Positions 9,513 to 19,106 are shown, counted from the first letter of the stretch. The stretch is DNA of 64,000 bases from Mesorhizobium onobrychidis (GCF_024707545.1 NZ_CP062229.1:5437501-5501500), one strand, 5' to 3'. Notes: generated by a model not told the origin, from the sequence alone. Translations and numbers: made by a program.

Positions 9513-10379
9513 TCAGGAGGTCTGATCAAACTTCATGATGGCCGGTATTGTCCGCATCAGGATCGAAAGATCGCGGCGCAGAGACCATGTTCGAACGTAC
9601 TGCGTATCCAGTAATACGCGATGTGAATACTCGGTCATGTTTCTCCCGTTTATCTGCCAGAGGCCAGTCAGTCCTGGCCGCGTCTTCAAATATTCGTGCG
9701 ATGCGGCGCCATAGCGTTGCAATTCGTCGGCAACGACAGGTCGCGGACCGACGCAACTCATGTCACCACGCAAGATGTTGAACAGCTGCGGCAGCTCATC
9801 CAGGCTCGATTTGCGAAGCATCTTTCCGAGAAACAGGATACGCGGATCGCACTTCAGCTTCTGGTTGGCTGCCCACTCCTGGGCGGCTTGTGGATTGCTG
9901 TTCAGATGCCGTTCGAGCACCTCCTCGGCATTCGGTACCATGGTGCGGAACTTGTAGCAGTCGAAGACCTTTCCGTTGAATCCAATACGGCGGTGAACGA
10001 ACAGCACCGGACCGCCTGTGGTGACCTTGATCAGAAGCGGGATCAGAACCAGGATCGGACCGGCCAGAATGAGCGCTGTCGAGGCTACCATCAGATCCAG
10101 CAGCCTCTTGGCCCAACCGCCGAGCGGCTGTGGGCGGTCGCGCCGCGCGTCGTCTTCAATGCTTGCCATTTGCATATCCGGCTCAAGCGAGACGGTGCCA
10201 TGGTCTTGGCTTGCGTTGAGTTGAGGCGACGATGGGTCTGGCGTGTTCGATGTGGCGGCCGCGTCGCTTTCACGCCGAAGAAGCAATGTCGCCGCAGGCC
10301 TGGCTCCGACCAGAATGGCCCAGTCTTCAATAGCCAAGTCATCGCGGTGCCGCAGGTTGCTTTCGATCACGTTGGACAT
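9513..10379 (-). CDS. Sugar-phosphate undecaprenyl-phosphate transferase (ExoY/WcaJ type)
   Basis: 288 residues. After a variable N-terminal 90 residues comes a single membrane hairpin (LMVASTALILAGPILVLIPLL) and the bacterial sugar transferase domain with YKFRTMVPNAEE, LRKSSLDELPQLFNILRGDM and VGPRPV, then TRPGLTGLWQINGR. These are the hallmark motifs of polyprenyl-phosphate hexose-1-phosphate transferases; the Asp-Glu pair is catalytic. It starts repeat-unit assembly by loading the first sugar onto undecaprenyl phosphate. It lies downstream of the ExoP-like gene on the same strand with about 320 nt between them. Confidence 0.93.
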   Translation of the reverse strand: MSNVIESNLRHRDDLAIEDWAILVGARPAATLLLRRESDAAATSNTPDPSSPQLNASQDHGTVSLEPDMQMASIEDDARRDRPQPLGGWAKRLLDLMVASTALILAGPILVLIPLLIKVTTGGPVLFVHRRIGFNGKVFDCYKFRTMVPNAEEVLERHLNSNPQAAQEWAANQKLKCDPRILFLGKMLRKSSLDELPQLFNILRGDMSCVGPRPVVADELQRYGAASHEYLKTRPGLTGLWQINGRNMTEYSHRVLLDTQYVRTWSLRRDLSILMRTIPAIMKFDQTS

Positions 10380-10700
10380 TTTCGCTTGCGCTCGATTTCA
10401 GCTGTTTTCGTTTGCATTTTGTCAACGACGGATGATCTCCGGCAAGCAGGGAAAAGGTGGTAGATTGGGGATGATTGGCAGCTGGGGCTACCCCTAAGAT
10501 GCTAGGCTGGGTACGAACGAATGGCTGCTCCGTCCAATGTGGCACGATATCGGAATCGATCGTTCGACCTGCCATTCTCTGCGCTGCCCTGCCAGGGGCG
10601 CAGATTCATTTTGACAGGCAGGTGTTCGAATTGACAGGCGGTGTCGAGACTTGCCGCTGGGCTCGCGCTCGACTGACACCGCCGCGAGGAAGACAGGATG
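10380..10700. other. Intergenic stretch between ExoP-like and ExoY-like genes
   Basis: About 320 bases with no supported gene. It should hold the leader or promoter of the ExoY-like gene; I recognise no specific element. Confidence 0.35.
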
Positions 10701-12647
10701 TCAGCGCGGTGCTTGGCCTGCGCGCTTCCGGTAACGATGAGCCGAAACAGAACGAACACGTGTCATCAACACCCCAAGGACGGACGAATTGGTGTTTTTG
10801 AGTGTCTGCGTCAGGTCTTCCAGTTGATCAAGCGGCGTCACGCCCCACTGCGCCACCACAATCACGCCATCAAGAAGCGGGCAGACAGCAAGCCCTTCGG
10901 CACCTGAACTAAACGGTGGGAGCTCAACAATGACGACACTGTAGGCGCCAACGTCGCTCAGTAATTTCTCCATATTATCGGGAACAAGCAAATTCGTCGA
11001 ATTCGACACATCGTTCTTCAGGTAATAAAACGATGTCTTTTCAATGAACTGGATTTGCGTGCCGATATCTTTTCGGCTCCCGGAATCCCCATCGATCACG
11101 TTGAGATCGGAGGACAAGAGAAGTTCGTTGGCCAGTGCCGACCTATGGTCGGCGTTGATCACGAGGGTCGCGGTGCCCGACACTCCACACAGGGCCGCCA
11201 GATTGCTTACAACGGTGCTCTTTCCATCACCGGGGGACACGGATGTGATTCCGATGCGACGTCTTGAAGGGGTGGCCCCGGCCAAGCCCATGATCGCCTT
11301 GACGCTCCCGAGGCTGCCGCTGAATGAAGAGTCCGGATTCTTGAGCACCTCGTCAAGCCGGCCAAAACCACCCCGCCTGAAACTGACCACCGGCAATTCT
11401 CCGATACAGGCCAGGCCCAGTTCGCGGCGGATCTGATGCGGAGTCCTCACGTTTCGATCGAGGCCGCGCCGCGCCACGGCAAATCCGATGCCAGCCACCA
11501 TTCCGGCAAGTGCGCCAAAGGCGAGGATCAGCGTCTTGCGCGGCTGACTTGCTTTCTTTGGGCTCGTTGCGGATGTAATGACACGAGCATTGGCGATCAG
11601 ATAAGGCTGCTGGTCGACCGAGTTCGTATACGCCCCGAGCAGGCTTTCATACATCTTGCGATAGGTGTCGGCTGTAACTTCCAACTGCTCTAGCGTAGTC
11701 TGGCGTGTTGGCTGTTCTTCGCTGGGCGCGAGACCCTGTCCCTCGATGGGCGTCTCGTCCTGACCTATGCTGTAGTCGTGTTTTGCGCGAAACTCCTGGG
11801 CGACCCTGGTCGCCCTGTTCATCTGATCGCCGACCTCCCGCATCCGCCTTTCCAACCATGCGATGCCTTCGCCGGCCGCTTTTGTTGTCGTTTGCACTTG
11901 CTCACGCACGAACGCCTCCGCTGTGGCGTTTGCGATGCGTGCCGCCAATGTCGGGTCCAGAGACTGGAACGAAATGTCTATTGCATACGAGACACCGACA
12001 CGCTGGACATCCAGGCCATCGTTGAAAATCTCGACCGCGCTACGCCGACGCTCGGATTCCAGCTGCGGACTGTTGGTTTGGATTCGATCCGGCCCGGGCA
12101 GCACTCGTTGGAAGAAATTGGTCAACGCGGCATAGCTGGTATCGAGCCCGCCGGCCTCAACGACACTCATCCAAGCCCTGCGAAACCTCTCGCCGATGTT
12201 CGGACCGTGCATATCCCTGAACGTTGGATTGTCCATGAGTCCAAGGTCATCGATCACCATCATCGCGATCTTCTGGGAGCGCAGAACTGCGAGCTGGCTC
12301 TCGACCTGAGCGGTATCGAGCGACAGATTCACTTCGGCGGGTTGCTGCTGAAGGTTTCTGGGTATCTTTGGTTCGATCAGGATCTGGGTTCGCGCGGCAT
12401 AAATAGAATCCGATGTAGCAAAGTAAAACGTGGCGCAAACGATTCCGGCGACGATGAACGCCAGTATCGATAAAAGGTACTGCCGAACAAATGAAACAAC
12501 GTCAGCGAGGCTGATAAAGTCCTGCGGGGCGTCCGCCCCAAGCCATGGCTTGTGAGCAATTGCCGCCAACGGCCGGTCTAGCATGGCTTCAATCCAAATC
12601 TGCAACAAAAAGAGCGGCGAACTGCAACGGTCGAGCAGGATCGCCAC
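10701..12647 (-). CDS. ExoP/Wzc-like polysaccharide chain-length determinant with P-loop ATPase
   Basis: 648 residues. A first membrane span near residues 55-78 (LLSILAFIVAGIVCATFYFA) begins the Wzz domain; a coiled periplasmic section follows, then a second span near 395-420 (LILAFGALAGMVAGIGFAV) preceded by a proline/serine motif SATSPKKASQP. The cytoplasmic ATPase carries Walker A VSPGDGKST near residue 469. Walker A' reads LVINADHRS, with Asn where BY-kinases usually have Asp. The C-terminus lacks a tyrosine cluster, with only one RY near the end. It should control polymer length with the ExoF-like protein. An in-frame start inside the given frame cannot be excluded. Confidence 0.88.
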   Translation of the reverse strand: MAILLDRCSSPLFLLQIWIEAMLDRPLAAIAHKPWLGADAPQDFISLADVVSFVRQYLLSILAFIVAGIVCATFYFATSDSIYAARTQILIEPKIPRNLQQQPAEVNLSLDTAQVESQLAVLRSQKIAMMVIDDLGLMDNPTFRDMHGPNIGERFRRAWMSVVEAGGLDTSYAALTNFFQRVLPGPDRIQTNSPQLESERRRSAVEIFNDGLDVQRVGVSYAIDISFQSLDPTLAARIANATAEAFVREQVQTTTKAAGEGIAWLERRMREVGDQMNRATRVAQEFRAKHDYSIGQDETPIEGQGLAPSEEQPTRQTTLEQLEVTADTYRKMYESLLGAYTNSVDQQPYLIANARVITSATSPKKASQPRKTLILAFGALAGMVAGIGFAVARRGLDRNVRTPHQIRRELGLACIGELPVVSFRRGGFGRLDEVLKNPDSSFSGSLGSVKAIMGLAGATPSRRRIGITSVSPGDGKSTVVSNLAALCGVSGTATLVINADHRSALANELLLSSDLNVIDGDSGSRKDIGTQIQFIEKTSFYYLKNDVSNSTNLLVPDNMEKLLSDVGAYSVVIVELPPFSSGAEGLAVCPLLDGVIVVAQWGVTPLDQLEDLTQTLKNTNSSVLGVLMTRVRSVSAHRYRKRAGQAPR

Positions 12648-12702
12648 CGACGGGCCCCATTGCGAGCATGCAGCCGCGCCACTGTCATGACGACAAAACC
12701 GT

Positions 12703-13500
12703 TTAGCTCGGTCGGCTCAACACGTGGACGCCAGGAAACATCTCATTGAGCTTGTAGACGACCTCCGTCCTGTTCGTCGCCTTCAGCTTCTTCATGATGT
12801 TGCGGATGTGGACCTTCACCGTGCTCTCTCGGAGGTTGAGCTCGTGAGCGATTATCTTGTTCGCCTTCCCACGCCTGAGAGCCTGGACGACCTCTTCTTG
12901 CCGCTCCGTGAACACACTCGCCATGGGCCTTGTCATTTCGACGGTTGTGTCGATTGCCTTGTGCTGGGCAAGCACGCTGCTTGCAGGGACAAATGTGCCA
13001 CCGGCGAGGACAAGATTTACGGCTTCAACACAGATCTCGAAACGGATCGACGAAGGGATGTAGGCTTTTGCGCCATAATTCAACGCCTTCAGAATCTGCT
13101 CTAAATCGTCGGTATCGGCCAAAATCACCACTGGCACCGGGTGGGCCTCATTCACGAGATCGGCGATTTCGCTGCCGGTCCTTGCATCTGTCACCTTTCG
13201 GCTGCCCACGTTCAGCAGAATAGCCGATATCGACAGTACATTCTCTTGATGCCGCCACTCTTCGATCGAACCGAACGACAGGATTTCCTTCCCGATGCCA
13301 TAGGCGGTCAGGCATTGCGCAAGACATTGTCGGTCAAGCACTCGCTCATCCAGCAGAGCCAGGCAGGATTCGGCTAAGCCGTGTCTATGAAGATGTATTC
13401 CATTCCCGGTCGTCCGCGATACGAATTCCAGTGCACCGGGTGATTTGCTATCCATTTGAATTGTCGGAACCATGAACTTACTCCCCAAACTTTTACCCAA
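12703..13500 (-). CDS. LuxR/NarL-type transcriptional regulator with degenerate receiver domain
   Basis: 265 residues. The C-terminal 65 residues are a LuxR helix-turn-helix (FTERQEEVVQALRRGKANKIIAHEL, then STVKVHIRNIMKKL). The N-terminal part folds like a response-regulator receiver (LLDERVLDRQCLAQCL, AILLNVGS, VVILADTDD, ALNYGAKAYIPSSI), but the phospho-acceptor position holds Asn (LLNVG) and the usual conserved Lys after AYI is Pro/Ser. It therefore probably works without classical phosphorylation. It lies 55 nt upstream of the ExoP-like gene on the same strand, suggesting it controls the EPS cluster. Confidence 0.87.
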   Translation of the reverse strand: MGKSLGSKFMVPTIQMDSKSPGALEFVSRTTGNGIHLHRHGLAESCLALLDERVLDRQCLAQCLTAYGIGKEILSFGSIEEWRHQENVLSISAILLNVGSRKVTDARTGSEIADLVNEAHPVPVVILADTDDLEQILKALNYGAKAYIPSSIRFEICVEAVNLVLAGGTFVPASSVLAQHKAIDTTVEMTRPMASVFTERQEEVVQALRRGKANKIIAHELNLRESTVKVHIRNIMKKLKATNRTEVVYKLNEMFPGVHVLSRPS

Positions 13501-13881
13501 GTTTCAAGACCAGTACGAGATGGACTTCAGGCAAATACTATTTCCCACGAGCGATGTTCTGTTCGCGTCGCCTTCACTATAACTGTGGGATTCCAAAGCC
13601 CCGCCATGGAACAGCACTATCCCGTCAATAATGTTTATCGCCCAAAAGATGCGCCTTCACTAATTTAGGTTAACAAAACCTAAAAAATTTCTACTCCTTC
13701 ACTTTGCCTAATTCATTTGGTCTAGGAAGGAGGGCATCAGAACACACCGACCGGAATCTGGATCTCGCGTTGTTTGCTAGGCGCGGGTAGTCGCCGAACA
13801 TAAAGACAGCCGGCTTCGCCGATGGCGGTGTGGCTTTGACGCGCGTCGCGCCGCCTTGGCGTCGTGCGCCCAATGTAAGTG
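13501..13881. promoter_or_regulatory. AT-rich upstream region of the LuxR-type regulator
   Basis: About 380 bases without a supported gene, noticeably richer in A+T (13600-13720) than its surroundings. It contains the 8-bp inverted repeat listed separately. It should carry the promoter of the minus-strand LuxR gene; exact boxes were not identified. Confidence 0.4.
13664..13684. promoter_or_regulatory. 8-bp inverted repeat, possible operator
   Basis: TTTAGGTT (13664-13671), a 5-nt spacer and AACCTAAA (13677-13684) form a perfect inverted repeat about 165 bp upstream of the LuxR-type gene. It could be an operator or a weak terminator for the Crp/Fnr gene upstream; neither is proven. Confidence 0.35.
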
Positions 13882-14601
13882 TCAACCATCGATATATCTG
13901 TCATCGAACTCGGCAAATTTTGTTACGCCCAGCCGATCCAGCACGCGGACATGACCTTGGCGGAACTCCAGAAAACCGCGTTCCCGCAATTCCCGCAGCA
14001 TTCGATTGACATGGACGGGCGTCAGCCCGAGCGCGTCCGCGAGGTCGTACTGGGTGAGAGGGCATGCATAGCCAGTGCGGCTGACAGCGCCGACGCGCTC
14101 CAATCGCGCTATCAGTTCGAGCAGCAGGTGCGCCGTACGCGCCAAGGCGTTGCGTCGACCTACATTGGTTAGGTGTTGGGCAACAATCGCTCTCTGGCGC
14201 GCGAGAGTTTCGAGAAAAAGGGAGGCTATGTAGGGCGACTTCGCTGCGCCAAGAGCAAGTGTCTTGGTCGAGGCTTCTAACACCGCAAGGTCGGTTTGAG
14301 CCACAAATGTCTCAAGAGCAGTGCCCGAGTACGTCTGTGGCCGGACAATGTCGCCCTTCAGCGCAAAATCCAAAATCTGTCGCTGGCCACCGGCAAGATC
14401 ATGGGAAATGCATCCCCAGCCAGACTCGATTATGAAGACGCGATCGCCGTCCTCGCCCTGATTGACGATAGCGGTTTCCGCCGCATATCGCTTTGGCACG
14501 AAGCCTAGCGCCTTGATATACGCCTTATCGTCGCTTTTGACTGCGACTGACGTCGGCCGGTGGTCATTCTCACTCAATGAAAGGCTTGTAGCATACGTCA
14601 T
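13882..14601 (-). CDS. Crp/Fnr-family transcriptional regulator
   Basis: 239 residues. The first 150 residues form a cyclic-nucleotide-binding-like beta barrel (AIVNQGEDGDRVFIIESGWGCI) and a long dimerisation helix; the C-terminal winged helix has YDLADALGLTPVHVNRMLRELRERGFLEF, the usual Crp-type HTH. There is no cysteine cluster for an iron-sulfur centre, so it is not an oxygen-sensing Fnr/FixK of the classical kind. The same family is abundant in rhizobia and often sits next to EPS or symbiosis genes. Target genes are unknown. Confidence 0.9.
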   Translation of the reverse strand: MTYATSLSLSENDHRPTSVAVKSDDKAYIKALGFVPKRYAAETAIVNQGEDGDRVFIIESGWGCISHDLAGGQRQILDFALKGDIVRPQTYSGTALETFVAQTDLAVLEASTKTLALGAAKSPYIASLFLETLARQRAIVAQHLTNVGRRNALARTAHLLLELIARLERVGAVSRTGYACPLTQYDLADALGLTPVHVNRMLRELRERGFLEFRQGHVRVLDRLGVTKFAEFDDRYIDG

Positions 14602-15661
14602 TCGAACCCCGCCAATCCTCCCCTAGATAACCTCCCTACGCAAAAACGTACTCCAGCTTTGACATGTTGAGTACCCTGCGCGGGCTACAACCAATGGGTG
14701 ATATTGCACTGCACTCTCACAAAAAGGCAAGGATCACGCCTGATCGAGCGCAGTAGGACCCGAAATTCATCATAAAGTTTGACCGACTCTCTGCACCATC
14801 CATTCGAATGGCAAGGCCTCCGGCGGTCGGAAGCGCTTGGTGACACCAGCCACTCACCGTGCAACTTTCGAACACGCACGCTTACGGATCGCTTACGACC
14901 TTCGGTGTGACTGGCTCGCCGTACCAACTGCAAGCCAAGCATCGCTGCTGACTTGAGGTCGCGCTGACCTTGTCCGGCGCGAACCGCCCGGTCGTTCAAT
15001 CGGGCGGAACGTGCCACTTCCTTTATGCAACCCTCTGATTTCACTCGCAGGTAACACCTCGGAAGGCTCCAACTCGAGCAGCCCCGATTCACTCAAGTGC
15101 AACGCTGCAAGCCGCTGTAGGTCAGCTGCCTCACAGGACCAGCAGCTCGCCACTGGGGCCGGCACGAGATTTTCTCTTTGCCGTGACGACGTTTCAACGG
15201 ACAAGAGCGTTAGTTCACACGCTCGGAACTACTCCGGCTCGATGAGTAACCTTCGCTGCAGTTCCAGGACCCGGAATGGGTCGATTGACGCCCGTCTTTC
15301 GAGCCAAACTGTCTCCGGTTTCAGCCGCGACAGTGGCAAGGTATACCTCATTCGCGGTAGCTATGACTCCCCGATTACCTCGCAAATGCGAAGAGACCGC
15401 CTGCCACGTACCCGGGAGAGGGTAAGTCTGGAGTGCCGATGCCACCGAACCGAAACCCGTGCAACGGGGGGCGCATCGGCTTTTGCGCATCATGGAATCC
15501 AGCGCTTAGGGCGAGCGGCACTTCAACCGCCTGAATTGCGCTCCATGGCGTGAACGCTCCACCGCCAAATTGGTACACCCTTGGCGGACTGAGTTCAGGT
15601 CACGCTGAAAATGTCGCCTGACTCGGGCAGGACCTGGCTGTTGATGTAGTCGGCCCGCATC
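14602..15661. other. 1.06-kb stretch without a supported gene
   Basis: Frames in both directions give short, low-complexity or mixed-composition peptides with no recognisable motif. A minus-strand frame starting at 15204 (MSVETSSRQRENLVP) has plausible composition for about 60 residues and then degrades. I call no gene; it may be eroded DNA. Confidence 0.4.
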
Positions 15662-16873
15662 TCATCGGTTACGTCCCCACTGCTCACCACCCAATAGCCG
15701 TGGGGTTTCCTGATTCCCTATCGGGGACGCTAAACCGCCATGTTGATCTCGTTTGGCGGCGGGTTTAGGGAACCGTCCCCTGACGGCGTTTTGCATCCTC
15801 TTTTCCAACCACATAACGGCCATGCTCAAACCTAAAACGAGCAGGATGGAGAGAACGAAAACAATAGGCATTGGAAAACCTAATGAAAACAACCACGATA
15901 CCATAATCATCCCAAATGAATAGTGATTCAAATATATAGGATAGCTTATTCCTCCAATATACTTCACTAGTGCGTTGTGCCTATAAGGCTTATGCTTAAC
16001 GAACTCACCATATTTTATTCCCGCGGCCATTGCGTACATGCAGATCAACCAAATTATCACTGCTGATAGCTTGTACTCATAACCGCGTTCAATCGAAATA
16101 AAGATCTCCACAGTGCTCATACTGCCAAAAAGCAATAACAACACTGCCTTCCACGCATGGTGCCCCATTTTGACGTGGTCATCACCGCCGTTCCTGACAA
16201 GAAAGAAGATCATACCTGCAGCGAAGAAAACGCCGTGCTGCAGCAGAAGCAGTTTGAAGGGGAACCGCGAAAGCACTGAAATCGCTTCCTCCGACCACGA
16301 GGACGGCGGCAGCAAATGCAACCCGGAGACAATAAGAAGGTATGCCGAGCTAGAGAACCCTATTATTTTGGCCAGATCATAGAGTGATAAACGAAACCTC
16401 GACAAAATTGACCCGGCCACCAAGACGTAAAATACAGCCTCGACGACGAGAGACCATACGACCCCGTCGATATAAGGGCCTTTAGGGGACAATATTACCG
16501 ATCTGCAAAAATCCATCAGAAGATGGGAAAAATCCTCGCCATAAAGAGCTCGTGCGGCCAAGCTGACGAGCGCGGACAGCCACAAGGCGGGCAATATACG
16601 CGTAGCGCGCATGCGCGCGAAACGCAGCGCGTGCGACGCGCCCCCTTCGCCTGAGGCGCTCATGGCAATGACAAACCCGGAAATTACGAAAAAAACTTCG
16701 ACCCCTACAGCACCCAAACCGGCAAACGCCGACAGAAAACCGAAGGCGACATCGCTTCCCTCGGTGACTGACGCACTGCTCCAGGCGAATGTCGCGAAAT
16801 GGTTCAGTAACACCAAAAGCGCTGCAAAAATGCGCAAGAAGTCCATGACGTGGTAGTGGACATTGCGTTCCAT
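15662..16873 (-). CDS. Acyltransferase family 3 (OafA/ExoZ-like) membrane protein
   Basis: About 403 residues from the ATG at 16873 (MERNVHYHVMDFLRIFAALLV); an ATG 10 codons upstream is also possible. The Acyl_transf_3 pattern is clear: the first span has FLRIFAALLVLLNHF with its histidine, and VGVEVFFVISGFVIAMSAS follows near residue 75. About ten membrane spans continue to near residue 370. Such enzymes O-acetylate or otherwise acylate surface sugars at the membrane. The base composition is more A+T-rich than the flanking EPS genes, which may suggest acquisition. Confidence 0.9.
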   Translation of the reverse strand: MERNVHYHVMDFLRIFAALLVLLNHFATFAWSSASVTEGSDVAFGFLSAFAGLGAVGVEVFFVISGFVIAMSASGEGGASHALRFARMRATRILPALWLSALVSLAARALYGEDFSHLLMDFCRSVILSPKGPYIDGVVWSLVVEAVFYVLVAGSILSRFRLSLYDLAKIIGFSSSAYLLIVSGLHLLPPSSWSEEAISVLSRFPFKLLLLQHGVFFAAGMIFFLVRNGGDDHVKMGHHAWKAVLLLLFGSMSTVEIFISIERGYEYKLSAVIIWLICMYAMAAGIKYGEFVKHKPYRHNALVKYIGGISYPIYLNHYSFGMIMVSWLFSLGFPMPIVFVLSILLVLGLSMAVMWLEKRMQNAVRGRFPKPAAKRDQHGGLASPIGNQETPRLLGGEQWGRNR

Positions 16874-17103
16874 ATAATGTTTCCGAACTTTGCCAGAGGC
16901 CAAGGTCGAATATTATCGTGAAACGGTCAGTACGCCTGCTACTACGTTCGGATATGAGCCAAATTGATTTAGCCGTCGGATGTGACCTGTTTCCTGCGGC
17001 AGATCCACCGATCTGCTACGCCTGACCTTCTGCAGACGCGGTTTTGCTCGGCGCCTTAACACGTGGAGTAGCGTTGCGTTCCAATCATTGCCTTTGATGG
17101 AGA

Positions 17104-17333
17104 ATGCTACGCGCCGTCTTCAAGGTAGCCGCATGTCTGTTGCTCATCACCACCTTGGCCGCGACGATTGTGCCGATTGGTATGCGCCCCCATTCAGGCT
17201 TTGGCCCAGAGCCAGGACGAGTCGCTGCGTTCCTTGTCGTTGGTCTGTTGTTGGGCTCGCCTGCGACCGCAACTGGATGCTAGCGCTTAGCCTGGTAATC
17301 GTGGCTGGAGTCAGCATCCATTGCAGATGCTAG
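17104..17333 (+). pseudogene. VanZ-like small membrane protein remnant (frameshifted)
   Basis: From the ATG at 17104 the frame reads MLRAVFKVAACLLLITTLAA, then IVPIGMRPHSGFGPEPGR and AAFLVVGLLLG, after which the coding potential moves to another frame reading DRNWMLALSLVIVAGVSIHC. Joined, these resemble the rhizobial VanZ-like proteins found by EPS genes (a span, a SPIGLRP-type motif, two more spans). One frameshift and loss of the C-terminus make it a remnant. The family call is from pattern memory. Confidence 0.45.
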
Positions 17334-17458
17334 CACCCTAATTGGCACTCTACCGTTGAGGACGCGCCGGCAGCGTCGGGGTTTCGGCTGGCTGCATCCT
17401 TGCAAAGAAAGGCTGGTTGAGACGCTAGAATGTTCGTCTCACCGGCGCCACGCAGCCA

Positions 17459-17737
17459 TTGGTCGAACTGCATAGCATACCGCATGGCGGTGACGCTCCC
17501 ACTCCTACAAATCCACCTGCTGTACTCCTAATTGGTGTCGCGCCCCTAATTGATGCCGTGCTAATGTTCTGGCCGGCTTGGGAGGTTCCGATCGACCTCA
17601 TTGCGAATGTGTTCGCCGGCGCGTGGGCTGCCGGAGTGCTTGCCGCCATCTGGTATGTCCGGATGCGGCCCTCGCCGCCCATTGCCGAAAGTCAGCAAGA
17701 CCGCGATTTGCGGGAATGGCTGGGCGGCCAACTGTAA
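17459..17737 (+). CDS. Hypothetical small membrane protein
   Basis: 92 residues from a TTG at 17459, with two hydrophobic spans near residues 20-40 and 45-66 and a charged tail (SQQDRDLREWLGGQL). The start codon is uncertain and no family is recognised. It lies among eroded sequences, so it may itself be a remnant. Confidence 0.35.
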   Translation: MVELHSIPHGGDAPTPTNPPAVLLIGVAPLIDAVLMFWPAWEVPIDLIANVFAGAWAAGVLAAIWYVRMRPSPPIAESQQDRDLREWLGGQL

Positions 17738-17910
17738 AGATCGCTCTTGGCGGATTTCCGACGGGGCCTAACGTCGCCGTTCACCGCCGCCCGGCAGGGA
17801 TCGTTGTCGGTTGCGGGTCGCGTCCGGCCTCGTTGTCTGCGGGTCCACACGCATTGCGGCGAAGAGGTGCCTCCTGTGCTTGCGGAGTCGATGGCATTAT
17901 TCCAACGGCA

Positions 17911-18233
17911 CGGCCTGTGAATTTCCACTGCCAGACCGAACCCGAGTTCGACCGGCTTAGCGATCTGGTGGCCGCGATGGCCGACCGCGCGCGCCTGCCC
18001 TTCCAGATCGGCATCAGCCAGTCCAATCCGCGCGTCGCGCGTGAGCGGCTGATGCGGGTGTTGCACTTCGCCCGGCGGCGGTGCAATTCACGCTCGACAA
18101 AGCGATGGCGGCGGCCGACGGCTGGGCGCCGCTTGGCCCGCGACTGCTCTGGCCCTACAGCTCGGTTCCCGACGGGGAGATCGCGACGCTGGCCGAAGCC
18201 GCCCGCATGGCCTTCCCCGAATGGTTGCAGTGA
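17911..18233 (+). pseudogene. Frameshifted remnant of unknown protein
   Basis: One frame reads PVNFHCQTEPEFDRLSDLV then MADRARLPFQIGISQSNPR to about 18075; the next reading frame then continues AVQFTLDKAMAAADGW, PLGPRLLWPYSS and AARMAFPEWLQ to a stop at 18233. Both halves have ordinary protein composition, so this looks like one gene of about 110 residues broken by a single frameshift. I do not recognise the family. Confidence 0.4.
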
Positions 18234-18335
18234 CCGTCGGTTAATCGAGTGCGCCTGCCCGCCCTGATCCAAAAGGAACAACAATGGCCTTGTTCCGGAT
18301 TTGACGCATGGCGGACTCGTGGTCATGCTGGACCG

Positions 18336-19106
18336 ATGACAAGGGGTGTACTGCTGGACCTCGCAGGCGTCATCTACGATAGCGAGATCGCCATACCAGG
18401 CGGGATCGACGCTGTCGCGCGTTTGCGCCAGGCCGGTTTGGCCATACGCTTCGTAAGCAATACCACGCGCTCGTCGAAACAGAGGGTTCTCGAACGTCTG
18501 GAGGCGATGGGACTCACCGTTACCAATGCAGATGTTTTCACGCCGGCGCACGCTGCACGCGAATGGCTGCTTCGCAATGGCCGCGCGCCATACTTGTTGG
18601 TTCACCCCGGCCTTGCGCCGGATTTTTGCGAACTGCCGGATCGCGACAAGCGCGCCGTCATCGTCGGCGATGCCGGAGACGCCTTCACATATGCGGCGTT
18701 GAATGACGCGTTCCGCGAACTGAGCGCGGGGGCCGAATTGCTGGCTCTTGCCACCAACCGGACGTTTCGGGATGCTGACGGCGGGCTCAGCCTCGATGCA
18801 GGGCCATTCGTCGCGGCATTGGAATTTGCCTCCCTGAAACGCGCAACCGTTCTCGGCAAGCCCTCGCCGGCATTCTTTCTGTCGGCGCTGGCAAGCATGG
18901 ACTGTCCGCCGGATCAGGCGATCATGGTCGGTGACGACGCCGAGGCCGATATAGCTGGCGCCCTGCGCGCCGGACTTTCGGGCGCGTTGCTGGTGCGGAC
19001 AGGCAAATACCGGCAGGGCGATGAGAAACGGTTTGATCCGCGCCCGACCGCAACCGTCGCCGATCTCGCGGCGGCAACCGACTGGATCATTGCGCGCCGA
19101 GACTGA
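18336..19106 (+). CDS. HAD superfamily IIA hydrolase (LHPP/HDHD2-like phosphatase)
   Basis: 256 residues from the ATG at 18336 (MTRGVLLDLAGVIYDSE), which places the nucleophile aspartate in the usual position; an upstream ATG at 18249 would add an unrelated leader. Motif II is RFVSNTTRSSK, motif III the lysine in LGKPSPAFF, and motif IV VGDDAEADIAGALRAG. These fit the IIA subfamily that includes LHPP, NagD-like and p-nitrophenyl phosphatases. The natural substrate is unknown. It is convergent with the Rieske oxidoreductase. Confidence 0.9.
   Translation: MTRGVLLDLAGVIYDSEIAIPGGIDAVARLRQAGLAIRFVSNTTRSSKQRVLERLEAMGLTVTNADVFTPAHAAREWLLRNGRAPYLLVHPGLAPDFCELPDRDKRAVIVGDAGDAFTYAALNDAFRELSAGAELLALATNRTFRDADGGLSLDAGPFVAALEFASLKRATVLGKPSPAFFLSALASMDCPPDQAIMVGDDAEADIAGALRAGLSGALLVRTGKYRQGDEKRFDPRPTATVADLAAATDWIIARRD

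Noticed and set aside
15011..15553. Open frame of 180 codons on the plus strand
   Set aside because: Low-complexity Ser/Arg-rich translation without motif or ribosome site; treated as non-coding.
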